NCBI RefSeq assembly: GCF_036711975.1
Contig: NC_091968.1
Span: 25,653,001-25,717,000 of the forward strand
Direction of reading: 5' to 3'
DNA length: 64,000 nt
Source: Onthophagus taurus
Lineage: Eukaryota > Arthropoda > Insecta > Coleoptera > Scarabaeidae
Below the pieces are notes generated by a model that saw only the letters and a program-made list of their open reading frames with translations, searched no databases and was not told the DNA's origin. Shown in pieces: positions 1-12,799 of this stretch (its first letter is position 1; each line of letters begins with the position of its first letter). Made by a program: the position numbers and the translations under genes.

Positions 1-1225
1 ATTAATTTTGATAGCATACTATTCAGAGGGAAATTAAAATTTCAAGTTAGCAAAAAATTGTATTAACAAATACTGTTCCTGAAGTAATTCTAAACAAATA
101 TTGTTAATAAAAATTTTTGATTTGATCAATAATTAAGAACATAACCTCAAAAAAAATTTTATATATATATTTTTTATTGAGAAAATCGTTTTAGAATTTA
201 ATTTAGAACAATTTTTGTATGAAATTTTCTGCTGAGAACGAGTGGAGGAGGGAAATCGTATCGTTTTGTTACAAAAGTTCCGTGCCCTAGTAAACACATT
301 TAAAAAAAATTTTGACGTTTAATTTGACACATACATAAATAAAGTGAAATTAGTCAATTTAAAATAATTTTTTTTTAAATAATATATAATTTTTCTTGTT
401 CGTCTTTTTATTTTAACTAAAAATGATGCTCACAATAAAAAAAATTAAAACGTAATCACATTTAAAAAAGTAATAATAATATTTAATAAAAATTGAGAAA
501 AAAATTTTTTGACATTTGATTTCACACATACATAAATAAAGTGAAATTAGTCCCTTAAAAATTTAAAATAAAATTTTTTTTAATAAGATTTAAATTTTCT
601 TGTTCGTCTTTTTATTTGAACTGAAAACGACGCCCGCAATATAAAAAAAAATAAAACGTAGTCCCAATTAAAAAAATAAATAAAAAAGACAAAGAGACTG
701 ACGTTCAGGAGTCAATCGACTTTACGGACGGTTTCATTGTGCTGGGATAAAAATGATAATAACGAGACGTTCCCCCGGAGTTTGGGGAGCACTCTAATTG
801 GTTTAGTTTAGTCGACCGGAGTTGCTTTTCTCCCAGAATACAACGGAAGTGCTGACAATAGCACCCCGTGTACGGTAAAGCAGCCCCATTAGAAACCTAC
901 CGTGCTATGCCACGTGCCCTTTACGAGCAATTATCTCTTTCTTTTTTTTGTTGAATGACTTGTTCTTATGGGAAAATAAAAAAATAATTTAAAGAAAAAG
1001 TTACATAAAGAAATTTCATTTTACGTTGATCCTAAGCTACAAAGCTCTACGACTATTTTATGAAAAGTGAACCCTCTTCATCAAATATTGATCTAAAACC
1101 ATTTATTTACAAGACCAGTGAAAAAGAAATTATCACTGTTTTGGAGGGTCAACAGTCGAGGTTGTCAAAATAGTTTTGTACCAGAAGCAGAATAATATCT
1201 AAAAGTATCAATATTGCATTTAAAA
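1..1225. other. Non-coding 3' flank of single-minded
   Basis: No coding potential is visible on either strand. Two imperfect direct copies of an AT-rich stretch lie at about 310-420 and 505-615, both carrying the words TTGACACATACATAAATAAA and TTCTTGTTCGTCTTTTTATT. A distinctly GC-richer, non-repetitive island runs from about 690 to 935 and ends with a CACGTG E-box near 911. It looks like a regulatory element or conserved non-coding block rather than a gene, but this is inference from composition only. Confidence 0.5.
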
Positions 1226-2589
1226 GCTATCTATATGAAAATATAAGCTTTATTTCAATATTTTTTTTCTTAATATTTTTCCAATCCAACCCAACAATTG
1301 TTATACATCATTTTAAAGAGGAAGCTTTGAGCTTTAATTTGAAATAAGTTTCCTTCCTTAATTTTAATAAATACGGCTTCCAGGAATTTTTAAATTAGCA
1401 TCTTTTTTGACACTTTTAGGTTATATGAAAATGTAAGTTTTATTTCAACATTTTTTTTCTAAATATTTTTCTATCCAACCCATCAATTATTATACATCAT
1501 TTTAAAGAGAAAACTTTGAGCTTTAATTTGGAATAAGTTTCATTCCTTAATTTCAATAAATACGGCTTGCAGGAATTTTTAAATTAGCATCTTTTTTGAC
1601 ATTTTTAGGTTATACGAAAATGTAAGTTTTATTTCAACATTTTTTTCTTAATATTTTTCCAATCCAACCCATCAATTATTATACATCATTTTAAAGAGAA
1701 AGCTGTGAGCTTTAATTTGAAATAAGTTTCCTTCCTTAATTTCAATAAATACGGCTTGCAGGAATTTTTAAATTAGCATCTTTTTTGACACTTTTAGGTT
1801 ATACGAAAATGTAAGCTTTGTTTCAACATTTTTTTTCTCAATATTTTTCCAATCCAACCCAACAATTATTATACATCATTGTAAAGACAAAGCTTTGAAC
1901 TTTAATTGAGAATACGTCTCATTCCTTAATTTCAATAAATACGACTTCCAGGAATTTTTAAATTAGCATCTTTTTTGACACTTTTAGGTTATACAAAAAT
2001 GTAAGTTTTATTTCAAAATTTTTTTTCTCTATATTTTTCCAATCCAACCCATCAATTATTATACATCATTTTAAAGAGAAAGCTTTGAGCTTTAATTTAA
2101 AATAAGTCTCATTCCTTAATTTCAATAAATACGGCTTCCAGGAATTTTTAAATTACCATCTTTTTTGACATTTTTAGGTTATACGAAAATGTAAGTTTTA
2201 TTTCAACATTTTTTTCTTAATATTTTTCTAATCCAACCCATCAATTATTATACATCATTTTAAAGAGAAAGCTTTGAGCTTTAATTTAAAATAAGTCTCA
2301 TTCCTTAATTTCAATAAATACGGCTTCCAACAATTTTTAAATTAGCATCTTTTTTGACACTTTTAGGTTATACGAAAATGTAAGTTTTATTTCAACTTTT
2401 TTTTTCTCTATATTTTTCCAATCCAACCCATCAATTATTATACATCATTTTAAAGAGAAAGCTTTGAGCTTTAATTTAAAATAAGTCTCATTCCTTAATT
2501 TCATTAAATACGGCTTCCAGGAATTTTTGAATTAGCATCTTTTTTGACACTTTTAGGTTATACGAAAATGTAAGATTTATTTCAACAAG
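1226..2589. repeat. Tandem repeat, about 188-bp unit, seven copies
   Basis: Direct repeats with a period of roughly 187-190 bp. The phrase GGTTATACGAAAATGTAAG recurs near 1420, 1608, 1798, 1987, 2176, 2365 and 2554, each followed by TTTATTTCAAC, a T-run, CCAATCCAACCCATCAATTA and later AATACGGCTTCCAGGAATTT. Copies differ by a few percent, so the array is moderately young. The last copy breaks off at about 2589. It lies just 3' of the single-minded coding region. Confidence 0.92.
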
Positions 2590-2955
2590 CGAAATTACAC
2601 GTAATTTCTAAATTATTCCAAATTTTAAGTTTAGATTTTTCCAAATCTATATCAATTGATTTATTTGGGAGGTTAAGAAACAACTCAAATAATTAAATAA
2701 CATCAAATTTTTATTGGCGAAGTAAACGGCTTTATAAATTACACAAACTATGTACAAAAATAAACGTTAAATTCAAAGCTAACAAAAAAAAATCATGAAA
2801 GTTATTGTCACGTGATCAAATTTTTCTCACTATTTTTTCTTTTTCTTTTTCATACATTAATATGGCACTTACACTCGGGTTACAAAAAAAAATCTATACA
2901 AAAAAAAACTTACATCTACTAAAAAATCTTTTTACAAAGTGGATTTTTTTTCATT
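2590..2955. other. Probable 3' UTR and flank of single-minded
   Basis: AT-rich sequence between the tandem array and the single-minded stop codon. On the minus strand it follows the stop directly and would form the 3' UTR. No other gene is seen. Confidence 0.45.
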
Positions 2956-5900
2956 TTAATGTACATATTCATTTGTAAGTTGATATTGAGCTTCAACAAT
3001 AACGCTCGTATAACCAGCCGAGGTTTGTTGATGCCCTTGTTTATAATCATGTCCATCATACATACTTTGTTGCTGCAACGCATGATTTTGGTTGTTATTA
3101 AAACAATTTGGTCCAAACGGAGAATGCTGTTGTTGTTGTTGTTGCTGCCCCAAATGATCACCAGAACAATATGGGTTATTCAAAGTTTGAAAATGCAAGT
3201 TATTCGTTTGCTGCTCACTTTCAACACTACTACAACTACTCGATGAAGCACTATAAGGTCTTTGTTGGTGCTGATTATTAATGGGATTTAAACTGTGTTG
3301 AGTTAACTCCGCGTCTGAGTAAGGATAAAAAATTTCTTGATGCGGATAATAAGGGTCATCATGAAAATTGGATAAATATATGGGATATTCGGTAGATGGT
3401 GTGGGAGTCGGATAAGAAACACCATTTGAGTCATTAAATTCTTCTTCCGGTTGTTGTACCGATGAAGGTGGTGTTACAACGGCTGTTGAAGCAGCTGATG
3501 TTCTTGGTAATTGATATTTTAATTGGTGATGACTAGAACGGGATGATGATGATTGAGGTGAGGAATTTCGTTCAATTATATTCGGTGAAGAAGCCTCCTC
3601 TTTAACGTTTCCTTGAGATTGATTTAAAACTAAATCTTTCGCTTCCACATCGCTAAAAATAAAAATTAATTAATTAAAAAATGTATTAATTTAAAAATTT
3701 TCTTTTAATTACCTTAAAACATAATTAACAGAAACTATACAATGGGGTCGTGATGATCTTGAATTGTGAACGATTGTGGCATAGCTTTGCATCCAAACCC
3801 AGCCGCCCCCCTTGCACATAAACCTATAGTACTTCGATGTAACCTGGCCCTTGAACAACACTGCAAAACAATTACGGGAGGAACGATTAAATTACACTCT
3901 ACGGGTCGTAAAGATTGAAGCGGACGGCGAAATTAACTTTTAACGCTCGCCCCCCCAAAGCATTAAACTCGCACTCTCATTGGATCTAACTCTATATTGA
4001 AAGCTGAAGCTCAACAAACACAAAGAACCCTACGGTCTCTCTCCTTTTAAAAGTCTGTGCAAACTACGATAACGAAAATATCAATAATGCGCGAGTTTAT
4101 CACAAAATATAACATGTTTAAACTTTAACCTTACATTGCAAATGAGATGATTTCATTAATTGCATATCGAAGACGTGGATGTAATGGTAAAGAGTTTTCT
4201 CGATGAGATCTTGGGGTTCATATCCTGTCAGCTGGGCCACTCTGAAAATTAACCCAACAAAAACAAATTAACAAAAAGTACTAAATAAACAAGAAACGAC
4301 CCCCCATGAAATGTGATGATACCATCATCATATCATATTATTTTTTGTGTTTTAATGTGTGTGAAAATATTCACCTTGCGTCCAAAAAAATGAGTTTTAA
4401 GTCGAGACTCGCTCGAAACATGAACATGTTCTGGTGGAGTTTGATTTCGGTGATGGCGCTCGGAGGTAACGAGTGGCCCACAGCAACCAAACCCATATTC
4501 TGGTAACATCCTTCGTAAGGCGATTGGGAAGCGGTGAATTGTTTGACCTTGAGGTAGCCGCTACAGTGAATTACCTTTAAATTGCGAGAAAAGAAGACAA
4601 GTTGAGAGAAATAAAAGTCGAAATTTAATATAATAAAAGTAAATAAAAGTAAATAAAATTTAAAAAAAGGATAATCTTTAATAAAACAACCAAACCTCTT
4701 TCATCCGGGGACATAATTACTGTTTTACGGCACCGATATTTTTATTAGGCTATAAAATAAATAACTACCGGCGATGAGATTAAACTATACAAGAAATAAA
4801 CATCATCAACTACACAAAAAAATTAACTTAAAAACCATTTTTCGTAATTATATCAATTTTGACATTGACATTTGACACTTAAATTAACCTCAAAAAAACA
4901 CCTGTTAATATAGTCACAAGTAATTAATAAATTATTTCTTTTAACTTAATAAACACATGTTATTTTACTTATACATACCATATAATTAAATAATAAGTTA
5001 ATAAATTCATAAATTCTCATTTTGAAAATGTAAATTATTTCTTTTAACTTTGAATATGTATAACTTGAATCATTGATGCTTTAAAATTTACACATCTTGT
5101 TATGGTTTATTTGCAAACTAGGCGGGATATATGAGCCACTTTTCCAATTAATTTCCATATAAGAACCAACTCGAAAGCGTACGTTACCACCACTTTAATT
5201 AAAAAATTAAATTGGGCCCCAATAAACTCACGCGATGTCGTTGTACCTTTAAGTACACATACATGTCTATGAATATCACTTTTTAATTTATTAAAAGAAA
5301 ATTGATAATTTTTTGTTTGTTTCAATTAAATATCTTAATTTAAAATCATTTAATTTGTTTAAATAAATTAATTTCTAATTTTTAATTAATTCCACCAATA
5401 GATGGCGTAATCATATCAATTTTATTAACCCAACAATAATATTTTGACAATTAAAAAAAAACATAACCTATAACGTTATTCCGGAAATTAAGATTCTTTT
5501 CTTTGTGTTTTTCGGTAAGTAAGGGACGAGAGGGGTGTTTTTGTTTTGACATAGTTCTTCCGTTTCAGGTGTACAAGTCCGGACGTGACTTGAAGCGAGT
5601 TTTTCGCGGTTATAAAGTCAAAAGCCCGGTTGGGTTCAACGCGGCGTTACACGTGACGGTACAATGGGGCCCTTCGAGAACGTGACGTATCATAGGTATC
5701 TCGATTTTTTATTACTGCGAAGGTGTCCCTTTTCTTTCAAAACACGAGGAAAGATCTCCAGACCGCTTGACGCCTCCAAAAAAAAGAAATAAATCACGTT
5801 TACAACTTACCTTATAACCACCGTTGGTGAGACCTGCGTTTCGTTTTGCTAAAACGCATTTCATACGCAGAAAGAAAGCTCTTTCGCTTTCGTAATCTCG

Positions 5901-6786
5901 AGGAGCCGAACCCGGTTGAGGAGGAGTCGGTGTTAAAACGGCCGTCATTTCATCATGATCAGCTTGATGAATGTATTCGTAAATACTATTACCGGTTAGT
6001 TCAACCTAATACAAAATCTAATAAATAAAAATTTTAGAATAAAAATTGCAAATTTACCTGTGATAACCCAAGATGTACCGAAGCTGTTTCTGAAATATAC
6101 ATAATTTTTCCATCTGGGGCGACGACAAAAATGAATCCGTCGAGTGTTTGAAGTAGATAGGATCCCAATTCTTTGATGAGGGCGTCGCGAGGGTTCGGGG
6201 GGACCGGTTGTGCTCCCCAAGCATCCCCAAGTCCTTTAATAAATCAAAAAAACTCTTTTGGAGGCTGTTAAAAGGTAAACCGGAGACACGATTTGAATGT
6301 GAAAAGCTTCGTGTCCCTTTTTTGTCAAGATTTTTTTATAAAAACTATTAAGTACCAATTATTATTAAATTCAAATAGGGGCGATGATAAAACTTTTTTG
6401 TCGAGACTTCTTTGTTTGGGTCACGTACAAAAAGATCAAAACGATAAAATTAGGGTCTTTTTTTTTGTTAATAGGTAAAAAAACTCACCGTCTGGGAAAA
6501 CTTGTCTCATCTTTAAATAAGAAGTTGTTAATCGAATAACAGAAGCTTTATCCAATTGAGAAGTAATAGCGGCTGGTAACGGTAGTAATTTTGCTAATTC
6601 CAAGAACTCGGCGTTTTCCTTTTCGCGCCGCGAACGAGCCGCGTTCTTACTTTTTTCTTTCATCGCTGCTTCCCCGGCGGAAACGACTATAAAAAATTTT
6701 AAACAAAATTGAAGAAATTACAAAACACTTTTGAAGATTAATTAAAAATAAAAGAACTTACAAAGCTGGGGAAGATTTCCATGCAT
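2956..6786 (-). CDS. sim: Single-minded, bHLH-PAS transcription factor
   Basis: Eight coding exons on the minus strand: 6786-6762, 6686-6489, 6233-6058, 6005-5811, 4574-4375, 4241-4135, 3860-3713, 3652-2956. All have GT-AG introns, phases agree, and the product is 581 residues (the fly protein is somewhat longer). The start ATG at 6786 has an in-frame stop 18 bp upstream. Residues about 17-70 are the bHLH, with basic region [16 protein letters not shown] and [15 protein letters not shown] typical of Sim rather than Trachealess. PAS-A follows at about 80-150 ([24 protein letters not shown]). PAS-B lies at about 240-345 ([23 protein letters not shown] core, [18 protein letters not shown]). The C-terminal 230 residues are rich in Gln, Ser, Asn and Tyr, with a polyQ tract, as expected of an activation region. 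In insects Sim pairs with Tango and is the master regulator of CNS midline cells, binding ACGTG sites. Family call is very safe. Confidence 0.96.
5583..5686. promoter_or_regulatory. Cluster of three ACGTGAC sites in sim intron 4
   Basis: ACGTGAC occurs at 5583-5589, 5651-5657 and 5680-5686, all in the same orientation within 104 bp. The surrounding sequence (5510-5700) is clearly GC-richer than the rest of the 1.2-kb intron. ACGTG is the established CNS midline element bound by Sim:Tango heterodimers, and fly sim maintains its own expression through such sites. I therefore infer an autoregulatory midline enhancer. A short open frame crosses the block but has no recognisable protein similarity. 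Confidence 0.6.
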
Positions 6787-7140
6787 TTTTTTGAAATTAA
6801 GTTATCTTGGACAGGGTATTTTCAGAGACAATTTTCATAAGGAAAGTGTTATCTTGAAATGTTTTTCGATACGTTTGTACCTGTGTATTTGATGTTGTCG
6901 GGTGCGTTTTTAAAAAAGGGGCGTTATAACGCGCCACGCCCTTGGCTTTGTTCGCCCTGTCCAATGGGGTTCTTATGGTACCCTGCGGTGCGTTTCCTTT
7001 TACTCAATGAGTTTAGCTTGTATAAAAGGTAACTTTTCTTATTCTCAAATAAGGGCACACCTATTTTTATTGTTATTGTTTGGGGCTAACAAATTGTGTT
7101 AAAACGTGAGTTAAGAATGGCACCTTTTTGACTCCTTTCT
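6787..7140 (-). promoter_or_regulatory. Candidate proximal promoter or 5' UTR region of sim
   Basis: Sequence directly upstream of the sim start codon. A GC-rich block at about 6900-6995 contains a palindromic GCGTTATAACGC and, read on the minus strand, a CCATTGG box. A possible 3' splice site for a non-coding upstream exon is the TACACAG at about 6881 on the minus strand. Which of these is used cannot be told from sequence alone. Confidence 0.3.
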
Positions 7141-7179
7141 CTACTAAGTTTTAAATTAACTTTTGCATTAAATTTTAAT

Positions 7180-8708
7180 TAAAAGTTAGGTTAAAATTTA
7201 GTTCACCCCCATCTAACGGAAATTATTAATATTAAATATTTTTGACATTATTGAATTTTACAAAAAAAAGGTTGATTTATTTAAAAAATCCCTCCAATGT
7301 ACGTTTTTATGCACTCAAGGTATTTATTTAAAGTGATTTTAAGTTTTCAAATTAATTCGTGAAGTTTGATCGAAAATATAACCTAATTTTTGTATCCTGT
7401 CAATTTAAATTTGTTGGATTTTAAAAAAAATTGGGTGATTTATGACAATAAAGAGGTGGTGAGTTAATTTTATTGATTTTAAATCGTCAATTTATTAAGA
7501 ATTCTATAATTTATACAGTTTACTTAAAAATTTTAATTTTAAAATAAATTAAATTAGTTTACCCCCATCTAGCGATGATTATTAATATTAAATATTTTTG
7601 ACATTTCTGTCATTCTAAAATTGTTAAATTTCACAAAAAAAATTTGATTTATTTAAAAAATCCCTCCAAAGTACGTTTTTGTACACTCAAGATATTTATT
7701 TAAAGTGATTTTAAGTTTTAGGAAGAAATTTTTCTTTCCAAATTAATCCGTGAAGTTTGATCGAAAACATAACCTAAATTTTGTATCCTGTCAATTTAAA
7801 TTTGTTGGACTTTTAAAAAATTGTTGTTATTTATGATATTAAAGAGGTGGTGAGTTAATTTTATTGATTTTAATTTGTCAATTTATTAAGAATTCTATAA
7901 TTTATACGGTTTAGTTGAAAAATTTTAATTTTAAAATTAAGTAAATTAGTTCACCCCCATCTAGCGATGATTATTAATATTAAATATTTTTGACATTTCT
8001 GTCATTCTAAAATTGTTGAATTTTACCAAAAAAAGTTTGATTTATTTAAAGAATTCCTTCAAAATACGTTTTTGTACACTCTATTTATTTATAGAAATTG
8101 ATTTTAAGTTTTACGAAGAAATTTTTCTTTCCAAATTAATCCGTGAAGTTTGATTGAAAACATAACCTAAATTTTTTTATCGTGTCAATTTAAATTTGTT
8201 GGATTTTTAAAAAATTGGGGTGATTTATGACAATAAAGAGGTGGTGAGTTCATTTTATTGATTTTAAATCATCAATTTATTAAGAATTCTATAATTTATA
8301 AAGTTTAGTTAAAAAAATTTAATTTTAAAATTAAGTAAATTAGTTAACCCCCATCTAGCGGTAATTATTAATATGAAATATTTTTGACATTTCTGTCATT
8401 CTAAAATTGTTGAATTTTACCAAAAAAAGGTTGATTTATTTAAAAAATCCCTTCAAAGTACGTTTTTGCACACTCAAGGTATTTATTTAAAGTGATTTGA
8501 AATTTTAGGAAAAAATTTTTCTTTCCAAATTAATCCGTGAAGTTTGATCGAAAACATAACCTAAATTTTTTATCCTCTCAATTTAAATTTGTTGGATTTA
8601 TAAAAAATCGGGGTGATTTATGACAATAAAGAGGTGGTAAGTTAATTTTATTGATTTTAAATCGTCAATTTATTAAGAATTCTATAATTTATACAGTTTA
8701 GTTAAAAA
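7180..8708. repeat. Tandem repeat, about 390-bp unit, four copies
   Basis: Four direct copies identified by CACCCCCATCTA followed by TTATTAATATTAAATATTTT near 7202, 7561, 7953 and 8345, giving spacings of about 359, 392 and 392 bp. Each unit also contains AAAGAGGTGGTGAGTTAATT and TTATTAAGAATTCTATAATT. The array stops abruptly at about 8708, where copia-like coding sequence begins. Confidence 0.9.
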
Positions 8709-9410
8709 ATTATGGAATTACTGGAAACTACGACAGAGTTAAATTACCTAAACATTTTTCAGGTTACGATTTATATAGCATTTGTTGTTTAAATATAAAC
8801 ACTGAAGATCCTGAAATATTTCAAGAGGCTGTAAAAGAACAAAAATGGAAAGAAGCAATAGAAGAGAAATTAAATTCACTAGAAAAACTAAAAACATGGG
8901 AAAAACCCAATTTACCTGAAGGAAAAGAAGCTATAGAAACAAAATGGATATTCAAGATAAAAAAAGATGGCATAAATAAAGCAAGATGAGGGACCAGAGG
9001 ATTTCAACAAAAATAAGAAGATATTTATAAATCTATATATGCCCCTGTGGCAAGAACAAGTACAATAAGAGTAATGTTAGCTCATGCAATAAGAAAAGGA
9101 TGGAATATCAGACAATTGGAGCTTTCCTGAACAGAATACATACTCGAAAGTGAGGTTATATAATATATAACCTTCTAGTTTGTATATTATTATTGTATAT
9201 TATACAAACTAGAAGGTTATGAATCAACGTCAAAGTATCAAAAACTGAATCGAGCAAGTTGAAACGATCACTTTATGATTGTTGTTTATATTTTGATAAG
9301 AAAATACGGCTCTTAGTTTATGTTGATGATTTATTGATAGTTGGAGAAAATATACATATAGAAGAAATGGTAAATAAATTAAAATTAAGAATTTAATGCT
9401 AAAGATTTAG
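8709..9410 (+). mobile_element. Degenerate Ty1/copia reverse transcriptase fragment
   Basis: Plus-strand translation gives pol-like sequence with several stops. About 8730-9125 reads KEQKWKEAIEEKLNSLEKL, then ETKWIFKIKKDG and YAPVARTSTIRVMLAHA, the conserved start of copia reverse transcriptase. About 9275-9395 reads LYDCCLYFDKK then LLVYVDDLLIVGE, the catalytic YVDD box. The two parts are separated by frame breaks and a small palindrome around TTCTAGTTTGTATA at 9167-9221. No LTRs, integrase or gag were found, so this is a dead internal fragment. Confidence 0.88.
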
Positions 9411-9420
9411 GAAATGTAAA

Positions 9421-10075
9421 GACAGAAGTTTAAGAGACTTACGGCTAAACCAGAATATTTCTAGTTTTAGGCTCCTAGTTTTACACTAACACTGTTACTA
9501 TGTAGAATTAACACTATACCTAGAACTAGAATCATTTGGGTTTAGCCGCACGTCTCTAAAGACGGCTAAACCCGAATGATTCTAGTTCTAGGTCTAGTGT
9601 TAGTTCTAGTTTTACACTAACACTGTTACTATGTAGAACTAACACTATCCCTAGAACTAGAATCATTTGGGTTTAGCCGCACGTCTCTAAAGACCGCTAA
9701 ACCCGAATGATTCTAGTTCTAGGTATAATGTTAGTTCTAGTTTTACACTTGCACTATCACTAGAACTAACATTAGACCTAGAACTAGAAACATTGGGATT
9801 TAGCCGTCTTTAGAGACGTGCGGCTAAGCCCGAATGTTTCTAGTTCTAGGTCTAGTGTTAGTTCTAGTTTTACACTAACACTGTTACTATGTAAAACTAA
9901 CACTACACCTAGAACTAGAATCATTTGGATTTAGCCGCACGTCTCTAAAGACGGCTAAACCCAAATGATTTTAGTTCTAGGTATAGTGTTAGTTCTAGTT
10001 TTACACTTGCCACTAACACTAGAACTAACACTACACCTAGAACTAGAAAGTTTCGGGTTTAATCGTGCATCTTCA
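9421..10075. repeat. Tandem imperfect hairpins of a CTAGTTCTAG family
   Basis: At least four linked inverted repeats. Each arm holds GGCTAAACCCGAATGATTCT followed by AGTTCTAGGTCTAGTGTTAG, then a short loop around ACACTAACACTGTTACTATG, then the complementary arm ending in TTTAGCCGCACGTCTCTAA. Neighbouring hairpins share the AGAGACG junction. No protein is encoded. Shorter copies of the same arm occur through the window at about 12.8, 27.3, 28.35, 32.4, 47.9, 48.2, 49.2, 49.4, 59.3 and 61.3 kb, so this is a dispersed non-autonomous family. Confidence 0.85.
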
Positions 10076-12790
10076 GACTGAAATGAAATTCACTATATAA
10101 AGTTGACAAACCTAACGTGACAAAATTTGACACTAAACGATTAACCTTAATATATATTTCTTTTAATTGTGTTTAAGTTATAAAAAAAAAATAATGATGG
10201 TTATTAAAAAAAAATCGATTCCTTCCACATCGTTAAAAATATAAATAAAATCCTTACCAGTCATCTTTACATAACGATAAATTCGTTTTAAATCCACACT
10301 ATTAAAACAAACTTTAATAAAAAAAAAGTTGTTTGAATAAGACCACATTCGTTGGAGTCCGCACAAGAAACTAAACCCAAAAAAACGAATACAAATGTCC
10401 AAACCAAACGAATCCTTCCAATTACTTCTCCTAAAACAGCAATTCGTGCTTTTTTCGCGTTTTTAACCCCGGATTTACCTACAGCCCCACAGTTAAAGGA
10501 CCGTTTTTACCTTTAAATACGGAATTCCCCAATTCACTTTTTTTCTCTTTTATCCGGGGGCCATAAACAGGTAATATAAAGAAAATGTAATATTGTTCAA
10601 AACATGTTGAAACATTTTTATTGTATTTTCATATTTTTTTATTGTTATAAAATTTTATTTGACCATCTGGTATCTTATCGATAGAATTATTTCGGTGAAA
10701 GCGTCTCGAAATAATAATAATAATAATAAGTGATAATAATTCAATAAATCGAGCTTTCGCTTCAACCCGAACAAAGCGTATTAGGATCAAAACCAATTCA
10801 TTTTAACCCGGCCCCGGTTCCTTTCAGGCTTTAGACGATAAAAGCGAAAACGTTAACGAACGAGACTGCGCATATATTTGTGGGGATTATAACTTGGATT
10901 ATCATATATATATTATAATAAATTTGAAGTTGTTAGATGATTAATTTGTATTGTGGTGCTTTTGTAATTTAAGTATAAAAGTGAAACTTAAGTAACTTAA
11001 ATCATACTTTTCACATCGCCATTGGTCACGAATAGCTGATTCGTGAATTTAAACAATACCCCGGCACAACGAGAAAACAGTTTATGTAAATTTAGACGTG
11101 TTTGTTTACGTTTTGTATCGCGTACAAGAAACTTTATAACCACTTTGTAACCACTTTAAACTTAAAATCGACTTTTTGGTTTAATTTGATTTGATTAATT
11201 TTTTTTGACTTACCAGATGAAGATAATTTTCCCATCATATTATTCTTGTCATATCACAATCTTAGTTATGAATCGAGTGCACATTTTTATCTGGAACTAA
11301 AACTTCCCGGAATCTGATAAATTAAGATTCGTCATTTAAAAGTTATTTTTTTTGTCTTTGTCTTATTCTTGATTTTTTTTTGTTGTAGAAGCTGACCGAG
11401 TTCTTGGTTGCTCTTGCGTTCTTCTCGTGCACTTTGCTCGGTAAGATTGCTGACTTTGCAAACTTGGTTTATTAGATATATGTTATAGTCACACATATAT
11501 AAGCGACCTTGTATTATATTGTTGTCGGTTGTGTTTTGTTTATTGTTAAACAAATGAGTCTTGTATAAAAAGTTTGAAATACTTGAAAAGAAGTGGAATA
11601 AAAGAGTTTTATGGATCACTAAAAAAATAAATTGTAAAATTTTAAATCTTTTATTATTTAATATTTAATTTAATGATGAGGGGGGTTAATCATTTATAAA
11701 AAATTATTTGGGTATATTTATTTATTTTTTATTAAAATTCCAAACATTTTTTCAAAAAGTTTTTTGACACCGACTTTTAATAACATAATCATGATTCATT
11801 TGCGTTATTTAACGAACATTAACCTTTAACAACATAAAAAATTAGCTGAATTACTAAAAATCAATTCTCTTTTTTTCTAGGATTCCGAATTAACTCCAAT
11901 TAACAACAACCCAATTACTCGGTAAGAAATTTTGATTATACCCCTTCATTTTTATCCCACGAATTTTAAAACGGCATAAAAAGGGCGATTTAATACACCT
12001 TATCCCTTTGTTTTCCCGTCCTTTCTATTCGCCTCTCAAAAGGTGAAACAAAAGGTCCATTTTTTCACGGTACCCCGCGTGTGGGTTCGAGGAACGGATC
12101 CGAAATCCCGTCGATTTTCACGGGACATTAAAGCCGCCTTCACACCGCATAAACTCTGTCTTCTCGTCGCGATGCGTTTCGCCGAGAAATTCGCCGTCGG
12201 TCGATAAACAGACGGACAGAAGAAGAAACGAACGCGGCAAAGAAAAAAAACGTTCTATGTGTGTGTGTGTGTGAGTGGAAGGTGTGTAGAAATGAAAAAA
12301 AAAGAAAAGTTTGAAACAAAACGAAAAGGAAAATATGAAATAAAATAAGTTAAGGGGACGCGCTTACTGTGAACGACGGCGACAGTGTCGATTCTAAGAA
12401 TTAACACTACTCAGAAACTCATAATAACACCGACACAGATTTTTATCGTTTTCTATTATTATTATTATTTTGTTTTTAAGTTTTAAAACTTTTTGTTTTA
12501 AAAATCAAAATTCTACACGTATTTGGAATAAATAAGGCGAAGGAAATATGTATTTGTGTCAATGTGGCTTCTAGAAAAAGTTAAAAGGTCATACTACATC
12601 ACGCTGGACGAAGTAGAACCAGAAAGGCACTGTAAAAGGAAACCACGGCCAGAAAATAGTATTTCAACGGCAAAATATGTATTTATAAAGAACCTGCAAA
12701 AAGAAACAGCAAAAACCGAGCAAGAGAAAGAATGGTGACTAAAATCATCGAGTCTATTAATGCAGCAGGATGCAAAAAGATGATTGACGG
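10076..12790. other. Non-coding upstream region of sim
   Basis: No gene found. On the minus strand two good splice-donor strings occur, CTGGTAAGTC near 11213 and CTGGTAAGG near 10256, which could belong to non-coding sim leader exons. About 12000-12250 is a GC-rich, non-repetitive block (many CG dinucleotides), the sort of composition seen at insect promoters or enhancers. Short microsatellites include TAA repeats near 10711-10731 and GT repeats near 12258-12273. Confidence 0.4.
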
Positions 12791-12799
12791 ACCAGTGGC

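Noticed and set aside
1226..2589. CRISPR-like array
   Set aside because: The repeats are contiguous 188-bp units without unique spacers, in a eukaryotic genome; it is a satellite.
5503..5685. 60-codon plus-strand open frame in sim intron 4
   Set aside because: No homology; the composition is explained by the GC-rich putative enhancer.
9167..9221. Small palindrome as a transcription terminator
   Set aside because: It lies inside a dead copia fragment; it is more likely a foldback scar than a terminator.
10178..10402. Minus-strand frame ending near ACGATGTGGAAG, resembling the start of the last sim exon
   Set aside because: The similarity is only about 18 bp and ends in a non-matching frame; no second bHLH-PAS exon follows.
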